Part shown: positions 47,318 to 62,600 of the stretch, piece after piece
Numbering within the stretch: position 1 is the stretch's first letter
How the letters are laid out: the number at the start of each line of letters is the position of its first letter
NCBI GenBank assembly: GCA_032622095.1
Contig: CP136062.1
Coordinates: 154,438,875 to 154,502,874, forward strand
Direction of reading: 5' to 3'
Source of the DNA: Siphonodentalium dalli
Taxonomy: Eukaryota > Mollusca > Scaphopoda > Gadilida > Siphonodentaliidae
Length of the DNA: 64,000 nucleotides
Program-made: the position numbers and the translations under genes
Notes under the pieces: generated by a model
The model's input: the letters and a program-made list of their open reading frames with translations, nothing else
Databases searched by the model: none
Told to the model about the DNA's origin: nothing

Positions 47318-47654
47318 TAATGGCCAGCAAGGACTGTTCACGACATGCGATCATGATCATGATCTTCATCATGCTTAGGGCACAAAATACATTTGATTGT
47401 GCAAGAATCAAATGCCGAATCAAGTTATTCATAAAGCACTGAAAATGGAAAAGTTTTGCAAGAATCAATACGAGAATGGATTCGGTGATTCTCGTCGAAT
47501 CTTAAGACCTGATGCTATACAAACGAAAGCGGATTGTTATTAAGTTTTCTAACCTACTGGTACTAATCTGAGCCCTGATACTTGTATTACCGGGTACTTG
47601 AAGTTGGACATGTCATAATATGCACTTGAACACAAACCTCTGTTTATTTTTCAG

Positions 47655-50600
47655 ATATTTCTGCCAAACATGCCTATTGGGCCATTCGGGGAAGTGGTGG
47701 GTACCACTGGCACCCTCAGCTTCATGGGTGTGGATGGACAAAACTACAAAAGCAAGGTCATTGCACCACGCAACCCAAAGTTGGTGAAAGCAGATGAGCA
47801 ACAGCACAAGGTGGTTTTATTTATTTAATTCACTTTACTTAAAGTTGTATTCAGGGTTCTAACTTCTATACATAAACATATTTTTTAATGCAATTTAATC
47901 ATACGTTATTAATAGTGGCTTTCTCAATAAATGTCGGAAAATTAATTAATAAAGTATAAGTCTTATAAATACCACAGAGATACTAATTCATTATGTTTTC
48001 TGAATTTAAATAATGTCTTCTAATGTCACTTACAAATCTTCAAAAACAACTGAATGCATAGGGAATTCTATATTAAAGGGGAAGGAAACCCTTAACAAAG
48101 CGGATTAATATATTTAGTAATCAACCATGGTGCGATAAAATACCTCTCATTTCTCAGTTATGCTCAAACACAACATATCACATCGAGTAATTAAAAACTC
48201 CCGCTTTTTATGAAGCGTCCATATTTATAAGGTCATGACGTCTCGGCCTCTCTTCGCGTTACTCATCCTTACCGCTATTCTCAAAGTAATTGACCAGAAA
48301 AAACGGGGTGATACCCCGGTCATGACCGCGGTGATACCGGTAATAAACGGTAGCGGTATCGAGACGGTCATGGCGTGGAGTTATGGTATTGGGTGATAAT
48401 GATACCGTGGTCTTTTAGCGGGCACCGCATTAATTTTGTTGAATACTGCAGTGATTTTCATGGAACTCTTTTAGGGGAGGTATTTACTCACACATACTTG
48501 TTCGCGTTAACAGGCGGTATCAGTAACGCGGTATTGGAGGATACCGCGGTATAGTACCACCATATTAACGGGGTGACACCACGTTATTGGTGGTCAATTA
48601 CTTTTAAGTATAGCGGTAGTACAGATATGTATAAAGGCTATCACAGTAAAATCATTTTGGCATGTTTGTTTGTTATTCTGCCCAAAATCCACGCAACCAC
48701 AGCCTATTGAAGACTGCATACATTATTTATGTTATAATTTGGAACATTTAATTTACGGCCTGTTAATGGTCGCATGAAATTTGAATGTGACAGTCTCAGC
48801 CACTCACACTTTGATATGTGCAAATATGACAACCAAACAATCTTTCGTGAATTAATCTATAATTTATTCACAACAGATAACCATTTATTGTGCACAAAAA
48901 AACATTCAATCTGCTGTTTTATTTATTATCATATCTAAAATCAGACTATTGTACAGTACATGATCAGGGTTCGCGCTGCCACTTGCCAAATTTGCCAATG
49001 GCAAAAATAATTCACATTTGGCAAAAAATATTTTCATTTGGCAAAAGTTTTGGCAAGTCACTTTTTAATTAATCAAATAATTTGAAAAAAAATATTGGTC
49101 AATCATTACCATTCATTTCAGGAAACTCTTACAACATAATTATATTAGTGGCATTTTAGAAGGTTTAGGGAAAGTTAACACCTCTATTAAGACGCATTTA
49201 ATCTCACAAATGGTTGGAGGGAATACTAATCATCCTGTGATGTGCCCTTCTGATGAGAAACCCTTCTACCATTGTATTGTTCGGTGATTGGCTTATTGTT
49301 GCATGACAAACCACAATAGCGATGCGAGTATAATTAATTATTAAATAAGTGTTATTCTATCAATATCAAATGTCGTTCAAACCGCGAGTGTCGAAACAAA
49401 AGACTTAAGGTTGCAGAAAATGATACTATCAGGAATATAGCATTTGGCAAAAAATATTTTCATTTGGCAAATGTAAATTTCGGTCCAGCGCAGACCCTGT
49501 ACATGATAGAGTTTAGCGTTAACGATCCAAGTGAGGCTGTGTCGTCACAAACTATGAAGGGAAATAATAGTTCTTCCAAAATGGTGACATCAAGTTAATA
49601 GTGTACATGTATTTGTAAGCGCAGGTTAGTTTGAGACACCATATCTCCGATATTGTGTGGAGATTTGCGCTTTCTTTACTAAATACTCGTTGACGAGTTG
49701 TTCACTTATTATCTGAATTCATACTAGTATTCATTGAATGAATATGAATCATTCTCTTTTTGTATTATGATCTGCTTTTATTGTGTAAGCACTCCTCCAT
49801 ATGGATAATAGATCATTCCAATGTATACTTTTATAACTGAATGGGAGAATCAATTTGGTTAAAAGAAATGTATTTTTAAGGGACATACATGTATAATACA
49901 TTTATATGCACTGATTGGTAGGGATGAAGGAGGGACATATAATACATTTACATGTATATGCACTGATTGGTAGGGATGAAGGAGGGACATATAATACATT
50001 TATATGCACTGATTGGTAGGGATGAAGGAGGGACATATAATACATTTATATGCACTAATTGGTAGGGATGAAGGAGGGACATATAATACATTTATATGCA
50101 CTGATTGGTAGGGATGAAGGAGGGACATATAATACATTTATATGCACTGATTGGTAGGGATGAAGGAGGGACATATAATACATTTATATGCACTGATTGG
50201 TAGGGATGAAGGAGGGACATATAATACATTTATATGCACTGATTGGTAGGGATGAAGGAGGGACATATAATACATTTATATGCACTGATTGGTAGGGATG
50301 AAGGAGGGACATATAATACATTTATATGCACTGATTGGATGAAAGAGATACACCTTTTAACCCTTCCATGACTGGAGCTTCCTGACATTTTGCGAAAAAC
50401 CCTGTGCCAATGCATTCTCTTATATATGTGAGTCTCCCATAGAATCCCATGGCCTAACAATATGTACCTTGTAAGCCAGTGCATTCTCCTATATATGTGA
50501 GGCTCCCTATGGGAGACTAGCATACACTGGAACAGGACCTTTAATACTACCCTGCGAAACTTTGATTCGGTGTCGACATCGGCATTCACTTTCGGGATCG

Positions 50601-53600
50601 ATATTGAATCGTCTCTCCAATTCGTATATTTTCAAATCTGCCTATTTGTTCCAGTTTATGGGGACAAACAACTAATTTTTGTATCTATTGAGCTCAATTT
50701 ATTTCGCAATTGCTGCATTGTACCATGTTTTCCCATCTGGGGGTCTAGTGTATGAGGTAATTAATATAGAGTTTACACTATAGTCTTGTTACGAGATTAT
50801 GTACAATCGCAGATGTAAATAGTTTTAACACTGGTGGTTCTTGGACAATGTTGGGGTAAAATATAGTATATCAGTGAAAGTCAAGAACTCTATGGTCTAC
50901 ATAATTGTATATAGTTAATGTTAGCTTTAGTTTCTTCTAATCAATGAACGTGCATTCATACATGTACCTACACCGTACAAATATTAACTTGCCAAGTGCG
51001 TTTTGCATCATAATTATGCTACATGTAGTTGCATATTAATACATTTTAATGTCCCCACACTGTTAATATATTAACGATCAACCTATCTTAACATGTTATG
51101 AATGAATAAGATGGTATCTCACATAAATGCATAATTCCGATCGACAAGAAAGCCGGGTAATGCCATCTTTTTATTAAATTGAGGGATAAAACAAACATGA
51201 TCATTATACTGAGTTACATGTACCTCCCGTCAAACAGAATGAAACAAGTAGCCACCTGGGTACTGATGCGGTGGGTTATGCATATCATATACATGCCTTT
51301 GGTGATGATACAGCACACATCATTCCTGAATATATGAATATTGAGAATTTGGAAATAACTTACATGTACAAAGAATGAAACACCTGATATATACCGGTAG
51401 TTAACATTATTCCGCCAGTGTTTTTATAACGTTTGGAAGCTTCTTATGACAAAGTTGATGTGATCGTCTGCTGTCATTACCACTCACTTTGGGTCCCATT
51501 TTACAATTTCACCAGTTGACACTGATGAATAGTCGCTGAGTGACTATCAAATTTAGCGCTATAGTAACATCGATTCAACAACCCTGGAAACACTCGACAG
51601 CATGTTATTAATTGCTGCAAAAACGACTATCACATGCGCTACTAATTACTTTATTAATATAAATATATGGTCTACTATACGATAATGACTTCCAAAGTGA
51701 ACCACGCTATCTTGATTTACTGAAATAACTCATTGCATAACGATGTAATCTATATATACACTGCTCGTGCACAAACCGATTCCGCATTTTAGTAATCGTG
51801 TCTTTCCGATTGCGTTTGGTAGTATCTAGACCAAATAAAAGTTTATTTATTGATCATGGTGAATTCTAATATGGTAATTATAATTATGAGTATTTCATTT
51901 CAGCTCACACCAAGCAAATATATGTTCGACATGAAAATGGACACAGAACAGAAATTAGCTAACACACATGTAATTCGGATACCAAGAAAGACGGAACTGC
52001 TGGATATGGCTGATACATCTCTACAGAAGGTACATTGTATAAGGGGATAGAGGGCAAACAAGGCAGTCAAAATAGAATTAATTCATTAAAATTAACTTTC
52101 ACTAACAGTCTAACGCCTTGCTTCAAAGGTTGAGACTACTCTTAGGCCAAAGAAAAATTAACTTCTGGTTCGGGTTACATGTCACAAAAAATTAGGGTTG
52201 GTATGTACATACATGTAGGCAAAGAAATTATATTTTTTAACTATTTTTTTAATAATTATTTTAACATATTCTTATGGCTTTTCATGTCTTCTACAAGATT
52301 TTGATAACAATAATTATGATTTTCTTTGTATTGACTGTAATATTCACAATGCTTTGATGAATAAAAACCCATTCTGAGCCATTGACAATAAATTTTAGTT
52401 TTTTTTTTAACATTTCGGAAAAAATTCTTGAAAACCATGAAAACAAATTTAGTGTGGGGCATTTTAAATTTGAGAAGGTATGGAAACCAGAACCACAAAT
52501 ATGTTTTACTTTGGCCTTATAGCAAGTATAACATTAAATCATGTTAATCCCTTTCTAAGATATGGTACTGTTTAGATTTCTTCTTTTTTCATCACCAGTT
52601 TGATCCATTATAATATTTCTTGGTTGGGGAGTTGCACTATCATAATTGATTAGTTCATTCTAACAACATTGTTTCTATTCATAAAAAAACCCTGAACTTT
52701 GCAAGGTCACTTTAAAAATTTAAGCAAGTTTTCAGTATTATTGTTATTTCTTGATATGATGGACAATAAGGACACTCCATTGTTACCACAGTTGGCAACT
52801 ACACTGATGTATGAAAAATATAGCTTTGGCAATTCAAACCAATTATATTGATCAATCTATATTTTTACCAGTCTCTTTGAAAAGCCGACGAAAATCCTAA
52901 CAGATGTACTTCTCTAGATTTGTGATTTGAAATAAGTTGCTGTATTGATTGGATATATTCCAGATCACTTCACAGATCAGAGGTCAATGACATATGTTGA
53001 CAATTTTCCCACTCATTGTCAAATACAACTATTTTTAGAAAACTGAATACAGGCGATATATCCATAACTCATTTTACTAATCGCAATATAGGAGACATCA
53101 TCTTCTAGTTTTTATCAGTGAACGATATTCATGACTGGTTATTCTTTCACACCTTGTTGTATTTATAACTATTTCTAAATAATACAATTCTCACAAACAT
53201 TTAATATGCCAGGAATGCACTTCATATTTGGAAACAGTCTATTACGTCATGTTGGAAATGCCAGTTCATCGTAGAAATGAAATATAATTGACAAATAAAT
53301 TATAAAATCATATGTGGTAACTTGGTCTCACTTGATCCACATGAGTGTTAAAATAAATTTTGAACAAATGTAATTTAAAAATAAAAATTCTGATATAAAA
53401 ATTATTCAATTACTAATATGAATGATTATTAATTCTTCATTTATTCTTGTCATTTGTAGAGTGTTAACTAACTTTTCCTATAAGGCACATAATTATTTCA
53501 GATGGATATGACACTTCACACCAAAGTGGTAATTAATGATCGGCTTCTACCAGAGGCAGGCCTTGCATACATGATGAATCTATGCATTGGAGTTGTATAA

Positions 53601-56600
53601 TTTATTCTAAGAATTAGGATATTTTCTTGTTAGTTCTCAATTGAAAGGCCGGTTTACTCTCGTTGGTATAATGACATGACCAGTTTATCTTATTGGTTTA
53701 CAAATAAATTGGTATTCAACCTGCTATTTAAATTTTGTTTTTTTTAATTAAAAAATGACTTCACTAGTATATGGTTGATACAGTAATTAACATGCTGATC
53801 CAGTTACTGACTGACTGCTATGGATACCTAACGCTTTAAGTGACCAACTATTATAATGATGATTTTAATTTCTTTTAATTTTGAAAAAAATATGTGTAGA
53901 AAGATAATAAAATTGGTTTGGCCTATATGGAGACCAACATTCTCATGAAAACAGTGAGCTCAATTTATTTGTAATCTTAATATTTCTCAGAGATTTTCCT
54001 CACCAGTTGAAGTTTCAATGCATAGATGCCCCAACAATGTAACATTGCCACTGGTATGCTGGTGTTTTCTGTTCTTAAGAGGGTGAATGCCTTATACGTA
54101 AGAGGGAATACTGAATTTTATCTGTTTCAATTCTTCAGGAAGGAAGTCTTTTAAAACTATTTTCTAGTGGTTCAAAGCAACTTAAGTATATTTTACTTGC
54201 TATTTAAGATAAAATTGTGAATTCAAATAAGATGATTCATGATTGAGCATAGCTGGAGTTTTGTGAAATTATAACTTTTCTTGGTTTAGTGAATTGTTTC
54301 TACCATACTCAGTTTACAAATTGTTTAATTACTAGCCTCGCGTCAGGTCAAACTACAGTAGAAAATCGTCTGTGAGTACAGAAACACGCACAACTGTACA
54401 TTATTTCAGTGTAAAAATCTCTATGTGTTTTGGTATTCACCATAAATCTATGCATGAAGGTTTTCAATATTCTCTCAGTTCTATTAAACTTTTAAGCATG
54501 ATTCTTGAATATCTTCAGAAATTATCTGCATGTGCATGGTTTATTCTATAAATTCATTGATGTCAATCTGAAGATGAATGTTCTGAGAGACTACTCTTTA
54601 TATATTGTCATATCACTGAAGCCACATTAAAAAAATATATTGTTTCCCCAGTCCCATACCCATGATTTCAAGAATGAGTTGGTAGGTAATAGTTTTTTTG
54701 GGAATTACAAGTAGTCACTAGACTGCATAGATTTAAAGGTACTCAACCCGATAAAACTCCTCTCAATTACTATTTCAATGGCTTCGGGGGTCAAAAATAT
54801 TTGATTCGAGTCGAGGAAGTCACCCATCAAAGCTCAGATTTGTTAGATATCGATTTTAGAAATCTATTATTTTTCATTTTCGGGAATACTATCTGGCCCA
54901 GAACTCTGTCAAAATTGCGTTAAAATTACCACTTGATTTTAGAGTTATTCATCCTTGTCTGTTTGAATAGATTTGGAGTACACATCCAGAGCAGATTACG
55001 GCAGTTATTGGTACTCATCTCGAGAACATAACAAATTTGAAAAATCAATGTCTAATAACTCTGAGCTTTGTTTGATGGGTTCCTCGACTCGAATCAAATA
55101 TTTTTTACCCCCAAAGCCAAATAAATAGTAATATAGGACCCTCTGATCGGATTGTTGTTGTTGGAATCTGTTGAGATGGGGACCCTCTTTACGGGTTGAG
55201 TACCTTTAATAAAAATTTCTTCTATTCCTCGATATATCATAATAATTTTTTTATATATTTATATATTTCAAGCTATGTTAAACCTATGACGAGAGCTGCG
55301 CTGGTGTACAATAAAGATACTGCCAATGCATTCTCTTATATATGCGAGTCTCCCATAGGGAGCCTCAGATATATAAGAGAATGCACTGGCTTGTAAGGTC
55401 ATGGTCATTATGGTTGGGCCAATATATTCTCTTATATATGATAAGGCTCCCTATAGAAGACTCACATATATAAGAGAATGCATTGGCACAGGTTTTTGAA
55501 AAAATTCACGAAGCTCCAGTCATGGAAGGGTTAAAAATAAAGGGAAAACAAAGTTTTCGATATATTTCATTTTAATTTTCTATTCATATGTTCATCATCC
55601 TGAATGAAAAAAAAACAATTCTTTGGGAACCCAATATAATATTTTGAGTAGGGAGGGTTTTTTTTAGGGTACATATGGTCTGGAGAAACAAACTATATTT
55701 TTATTATGGCACTTCGGTAAGTTTTTCAATCTTTGTTTATTTATCAAGATGCATGATTAAATTTATATTAATGCATTGAAATGAACTGTTGTTTTTTTTT
55801 AGTTTTGCATCACATTCAGTAATGAAAGTGAAATAACTACATGTATGAGTACAGTATGGAAGTCACTGTTTTATTTCCCTTATTTTCAACCATGTCTCTA
55901 AATATAAGTGAAACAGCCTCAATTTTAGTATTGGAATTATTAATTTAGCTCACATTGAGAGCAATATGTGAACATGAATATATACATGTAGTTCAGTAAT
56001 AATTTGACAAATTTAAAGCAGTGATGTAAACAATTGATATTGAGAATGGTATTTGTCGTTGAAAGATTGATAGAGAGATAAGGTTTTGCTGTCTATATTG
56101 TTCCAGGTATTCACTGCAGATATATCAATTCACCTTCACTGTGCTAGTTTATATGCATGGTCAATGTACTTGTATTCTAACTTCAATTTCTCAGGTAGAT
56201 CAGCCATGAATCTCTACTCTGGCTATGACCATAGATAGTTCAAAACCTGGAAACATTGAAAAAACAATGCAGCTAATATATTTTTTATTTAATATATGTC
56301 CTTAACAATGTATTTTGCCATAGGTGATGGTCCCAGCTCGAGGTTGCATGATTGTGTTGCTTATTTATGACTATATTGGCTCACAAAAATCATGCAATCT
56401 CAAGATGGGACCACTGTCTACTGTTTGTTATATTTATATGCATGGTCAATGTACTTGTATTCTAACTTCAATTTCTCAGGTAGATCAGCCATGAATCTCT
56501 ACTCTGGCTATGACCATAGATAGTTCAAAACCTGGAAACATTGAAAAAACAATGCAGCTAATATATTTTTTATTTAATATATGTCCTTAACAATGTATTT

Positions 56601-59600
56601 TGCCATAGGTGATGGTCCCAGCTCGAGGTTGCATGATTGTGTTGCTTATTTATGACTATATCGGCTCACAAAAATCATGCAATCTCAAGATGGGACCACT
56701 GTCTACTGTTTGTTATATTATTAACCCCTTTAATGACGGGAGCTGCGCTGGTGCAGCATTAAATACCCTGTGCCAGTGCATTCTCTTATATATGCGAGTC
56801 GACCCATAGGGAGCCTCGCGTATATAAGAGAATATACTGGCTTTAAAGATCAATGTAAATATTGTTAGGCCAATGCATTTTCTTATACAAGGCACCCGAT
56901 AGCCGACTCGCATATATAAGAGAATCCATTGGCACAGGGTTTTCGCAAAATTTCAGGAAGCTCCAGTCATGAAAGGGTTACTCAAGGAATTTTTTTTAAC
57001 AAAGAATTATATTCCCTGTGTTGTTTGTTCAATGTTATAAAGTTCCCCGCCAGAACAGGTTGGAATATCAAAAACTTCCCAGGTTTTGAACATGTGGAAT
57101 ATGATCTCTATGGGAGTACTTAACCCTTTACCCAACAGAACGGCCCTGTGCCAATGCATTCTCTTATATATGCGAGTCGACCATAGGTCGCCTCGCATAT
57201 ATAAGAGAATGCTTTGGCTTAACACATTAAAAATTATAAAATTGTTAAAGAATGTAAGAAAAAATGGTAAAAAGTGTTAAAAACAGATTTTTTTTAGGCC
57301 AATGCATTCTCTTATATATGCGAGGCGACCTATGGTCGACTCGCATATATAAGAGAATGCATTGGCACAGGGCATAACTGTAACTATCACAATGTGGTCA
57401 AGGAGCCGGTTCCAATGATATCCATATTTGTATGGTTCTATTGAGACAGACCGAAGATATTTTAGGCTGTTGAAGCTTTATTTGGCCGGTTTTGGCCGTT
57501 TTGTTGGGTAAAGGGTTAAGCCAGATTAGAGATTCATGGCGAGATCTACATGTACATGAACTTCTCAGGTTAAATAAATTACGCAACTATCTTGCTTGTG
57601 ATATCATATGTTTTGTGATATGTTTCTACTTTCACTTTTTTTTTAATGGTGGGTATAAATATGAACTACTACATGTACATCCCTCAAAATTAACCACGGA
57701 AAAGGCAATGCCATAGAAAAAGCCATAGGATCTTCAAACATTTACAGCAAGCAGTTGCCGTTGAAGGCCGTAACTATATATTCACTGCTTGACATGTTAA
57801 AATATATTTTCTAAGTTAAGTATTATATAACCATTCTGATTCCCCACAATCATCAAGTCGATCATTAAGCCATTAAATAACTAGATGGCAATATTTACAT
57901 TATTTTGTTGACAAAGTTGGCTAATTTCCTCCAACACAATCATGAACTACATGTACTACATGTATAGCTAAGAAAATGTAAATTGATTGACAGTTCTCAG
58001 AATTTGAGAATTTTTTTTTATTGGCTACTTCCTCCTTCCACTGTTGGCAGTACATGTAAAGGGCCTCAAGGTAATCGCAATGTGAACAGACCTGTGAATA
58101 GCTGCGAGACATTTGCATAATGAGGTCCCCAGAGGGTGAATTCAGTGAATCTACCCCACACAACAGGCTAGCATCATCAATTTCATCCTCCAGGGACCTC
58201 ATTCTGCATGGCCTCATCTGCTATGGGAGACCTGGACACAGATTTAATTTCCAAGATGGTGAAGATGGTGATGTTCACCCATTGGGCATCTTGATTATAA
58301 TGTATTATGTCGTCTGCCAATTTGGGGATATAGAAAAACTAAACTAAAAAAGAAAAAGCAGCTTTCTAAGGAAACTAAAAATCGTATTAACTTGATAATA
58401 AAGATCCTTTTCAGAGAAGATGAGGCCTTTAGAAGCAAAATGAGGTCACCAGAGGGTGAATTTAGCAATGGTAGCCAGCTGTGCGGGGCAGCGTCATTCA
58501 ATTCTGGGGACCTCATTCATCAAATGATCACCACCATATTTTGAACAGAAACTTATTGAAGTCAATCAAATAACGAATAACAACTTGTGCGAATGATACA
58601 GACACCTGCTTCTTGAGGTGTAAAAATGTTACTCATTTATAATGGTGATTGCCAGAACAGATGCAAAGTACTGCAACTAATGTTTTCTGTTGTTTGTAAT
58701 ACCAAGACAATAATATTGAGTGCCTTAATGGTTTAACAAACTTTCAAAGATTTTTAAGCTGTACCCATCGTGAATGCGATCTGTACACAGGTAAACATTT
58801 TATGTTTATTTTTCTATCTGGTAGTAATAAACTAATACAAAAGAAAGACAGAAATAAAAAAGCAACAATGAGGACTTTTCTCTTTTATAGAATAATAAAT
58901 ATTGTTATATCAAGTATATTTGCTTATCCAGTTATTAAAAATACATAAAGGGGTTCACAAACAAACAAAAATCAAGACATTCAACAATTTCCATGTTCAG
59001 ATATTAATAAATAACCCTTTCATCATGGGATCTGCGCTTGTGCAGCAATAAAGATTCTGTGTCAGTGCATTCTCTTATATATGCAGGGAGCCTCGCATAT
59101 ATAAGAGAATGCACTTGCTTACTGGCTGGTCATGGCAAATATTGTTAGGCCTACATGTATGTATTCTCTTATATATGCGAGACTCCCTATGGGAGAATGC
59201 ACTGGCACAATATCTTTAATGCTGCACCAGCGCATCTCCCATCATGGAAGGGTTAATTATCTGTTGTTGTATACTGTAAAGTGAACCTTGATATTTTCAG
59301 GCGAGTGTTGTAAATGTTGATGAGCCGATGTTCCAGCCGTTTCCATCAGAAGTGTTCTTCCAGAACTTTGAGCCATATGAGACATATGAGGTCCCATTAG
59401 TGCTGAGGAATAATGATAAGGTAAGACAGACATCTATAATTAATTATTAATTTATAGTTTTTAAATACTGCTTAATCATGAGTCTCTAAGCGCTTTTAGC
59501 ATAGTCATTATTACCCAAGTTGTTGAGCAATGCCGAATCTTAAGCATGCTGCCATTTTACTAGAGCAGCGAGACACACATATCCACATGAACTTATGCTT

Positions 59601-62600
59601 GCCCAACATGCCAGGTATCTATTTTGTGTCTAGGTATGAGGAAGCAGTCACAGTACAAGTGAACTTGCTCAAGGTTCACAACTTGGCGCGACATTTAAAC
59701 AACGTACAACTTTGCAGACACACACCGTATAATCCGACCAAGTCACTGCTGTGGAAGACTCTATATCCAGTGGCTGGGCGCGAACTCACTATGCTGTGTT
59801 GACAGCGTTACAAGTCCACTGAACTAACCATTCGGCTATCAAGTTCCAATCTGTAGTCTGTTCTTCAAGATAGTTACTTCTTTCAGGTTATTGATGTACT
59901 TATTATATATATATTTCTAATTGTTTTGATTAACCTCTTCGCTGCTATGATGTCCGTAACTATTCCGGATGTAAGAGTGCATGTCATATGCTATATGGCC
60001 CGCAGGTACTACGGACCTACTTCAGGACACTAGCAGTAGGCCATTATTCATAACTGGAACTCAGATATTGGTGCATGTGGATAATTGTATCTTGAAGTTT
60101 CAAACATTATATGGTGTTCTACGATTGTGAATGATAATAGCCTTATACTGAGTCAGTTCTATGGTTCTTGTGATATTCCCATTATATTTTTCCACTGGAA
60201 AATGGCAATAACGTCAACAGCCCAGCACATGATGTCCTCAAGTCATTTAGCAGCGAAGAGGTTAAGGTTATGTAGTTATAATAAAACAGTTTTAAGATAA
60301 TTCTTGTAGCACAGCACATTATGTTGTAAATTTTTCTTCAAAGTTTTTGTTTGCAAATCACCACCTTAATCTAAACAAGAGTTATTTCCTATAATTTAAT
60401 TCCGTATTTGGTCAGAAATGTCTATTTTCACCAATATATTTTCCTAAAATTGACATTCCTTGTGATCAACAATTATGTCTTGGAAACAAACACCTGTTAA
60501 CCATAATGCAGGCATTGTGTCTAACATGTGTGCAGCTCCTGTCCGCGTTTTCTGATTCTGTATGTTAAAAAAATTATAATAAATATCCATTATGTTGTCA
60601 CAATTTAGAATAATGTCATTATTTCTATAGCATAGTTTATCATTGGTTGATGTAATAGCCATAAGCTTCGAAAAGCTGTTTTTAATGACATCACATTTCT
60701 AGTATTGCCATAATTCACTATACCGATAGCTCTAGTTTTAGAATTTATGTGAATTTATCAAAATTAAGTAGTTCTTGCTGCATTGACAAGCACAAAAGCA
60801 TTTTTAGCCAGAAATAATGTTTGTTGTGAGCTTTCAGCCTGTAAATTACCACAACAATTATTTCAAGGCTTAAACCTTCCATGACTGGAGCAGTGGAGCT
60901 TCCTAACATTTTGCGTAAACCCTGCACCACTATTCTCTTATATATGCGGGTCTCCCATAGGGAGCCTCATATATATAAGAGAATTGGCCTAACAATATTT
61001 ACCTTGACACTGGAAGCCAGTGCATTGTCTTATGTATATGAGGCTCCCTATAAGAGACTACACTGGCACAGGATCTTTAATGCTGCACAAGCGCAGCTCC
61101 CATTATGAAAGGGTTAAATACCTGAAGTTGGTCCTGATGTGATATTAACTTTGTTTCAGGTACCTCGACTCGTAAAAGTTACACAGACTGAATCACCATA
61201 CTTCACAATCATCAGTCCTCATGACGTCGGACACAAGGTTGGACCTGGGTTACCAACGACGTTCAAAGTACAATTCACTCCAGATGAAAAGAAGGTAGGT
61301 CCATTATCTCTTTGATCTTTTCGACCATGATAAGGCCAAACAAAATTAATGTTCCAGTCCTTTCTATGAGCAAAACACAGCAAGAGCAAATATTCTGAGT
61401 TTGTTTTTTTCAGACAACGTGTCATACTGGGAAACCATAAGTGCCCACTTACATGTACATGTACATTTTCACATGCCTATAATAAAAGTGAGAGTGAACA
61501 TGGAATCCCCTAAATTAATTAAACTGAGTCTAAAAATACTAAATATTTTAATTTTGTCTTATTGGTTCAATTGTGACAGACTGATGGGAGCAAATTTTAG
61601 TGCCTGTCAATTAAAAATTGCACCTGTCTCCTGTGAAGACTGAGTCATTGTTCTATTGCTCAGACACTGCCTCCACATAAAATTATGCCATTAATGTCAC
61701 AGTGGGGAATCAGGTGGTTTCGAGTTTAAGTTGAGTACAACATATTCAAAATGGCCGAGGCGAGTACAAATGCACAAAAACATAATATATTATATACGAG
61801 GAACTGACAAAAACAGCATTTTGACTGTTACGAGCATATGCTAGTTTATTTTTAAAACAAGTTGATACCTTTTTTATTCAGAAATACTCAGTAGTTTTCT
61901 ATAATATTCTGACCAAAGTCGCCAGTCGGAGGTCAGTGGAATACACCAGTCCATACATCTAGGAATATCGACTGACAACTTTGGTCGGAATGTTAGAGCA
62001 AACAACTCCGAGTTTGGACACAAATATTCAATAAATGCTATGGGCTTCATCTTATTACAAAAGTATTTAAAAAAAATATGAGTCAAACTGGAAGCAAGTG
62101 AATTAAACTGCTGTCTTTTAAGAAATCAAATCAGATAAGTGTAACACTTCAGCTTTTCCAAGGGAAAAATAGCTGATTGTTAGATAAAGTTCTACCCTCA
62201 TTAAAAGACCTGCTTCTCTTTCAGGATTACACACATGAGCTGATATGTATAACAGAACGAGAGAAGTTTGTAGTGCCAGTCCAAGCCATCGGTGCCAGAG
62301 CTGTACTGGATTTCCCCGATGACATACATTTCCCAGCATGCCCAGTGAAATATGTCAACTCACGGACTTTGCTGATCAGGAATATTGGCAACCGAGAAGC
62401 CAAATTCACTCTCAAAGTTGATGAGTATGTTATTATTCTAACTTTTCAATATCTGAATACTCACTTCTGAGGTGTTGGTAGACTATTGAGACGCCCCCAG
62501 GGGTCATTGACCATACTCGCTTCAGATATCAGGAAATATCTTCAGACTATTATAATTATATCCTTACATCACTAGAATGCTGCACTGAAATAATACAGGC

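Noticed and set aside
49878-50338. CRISPR-like regular repeats at 46-bp spacing
   Set aside because: Whole units are identical head to tail, so it is a minisatellite in a HYDIN intron.
50230-50589. 119-residue minus-strand frame
   Set aside because: It translates the 46-bp repeat and part of a family B hairpin element.
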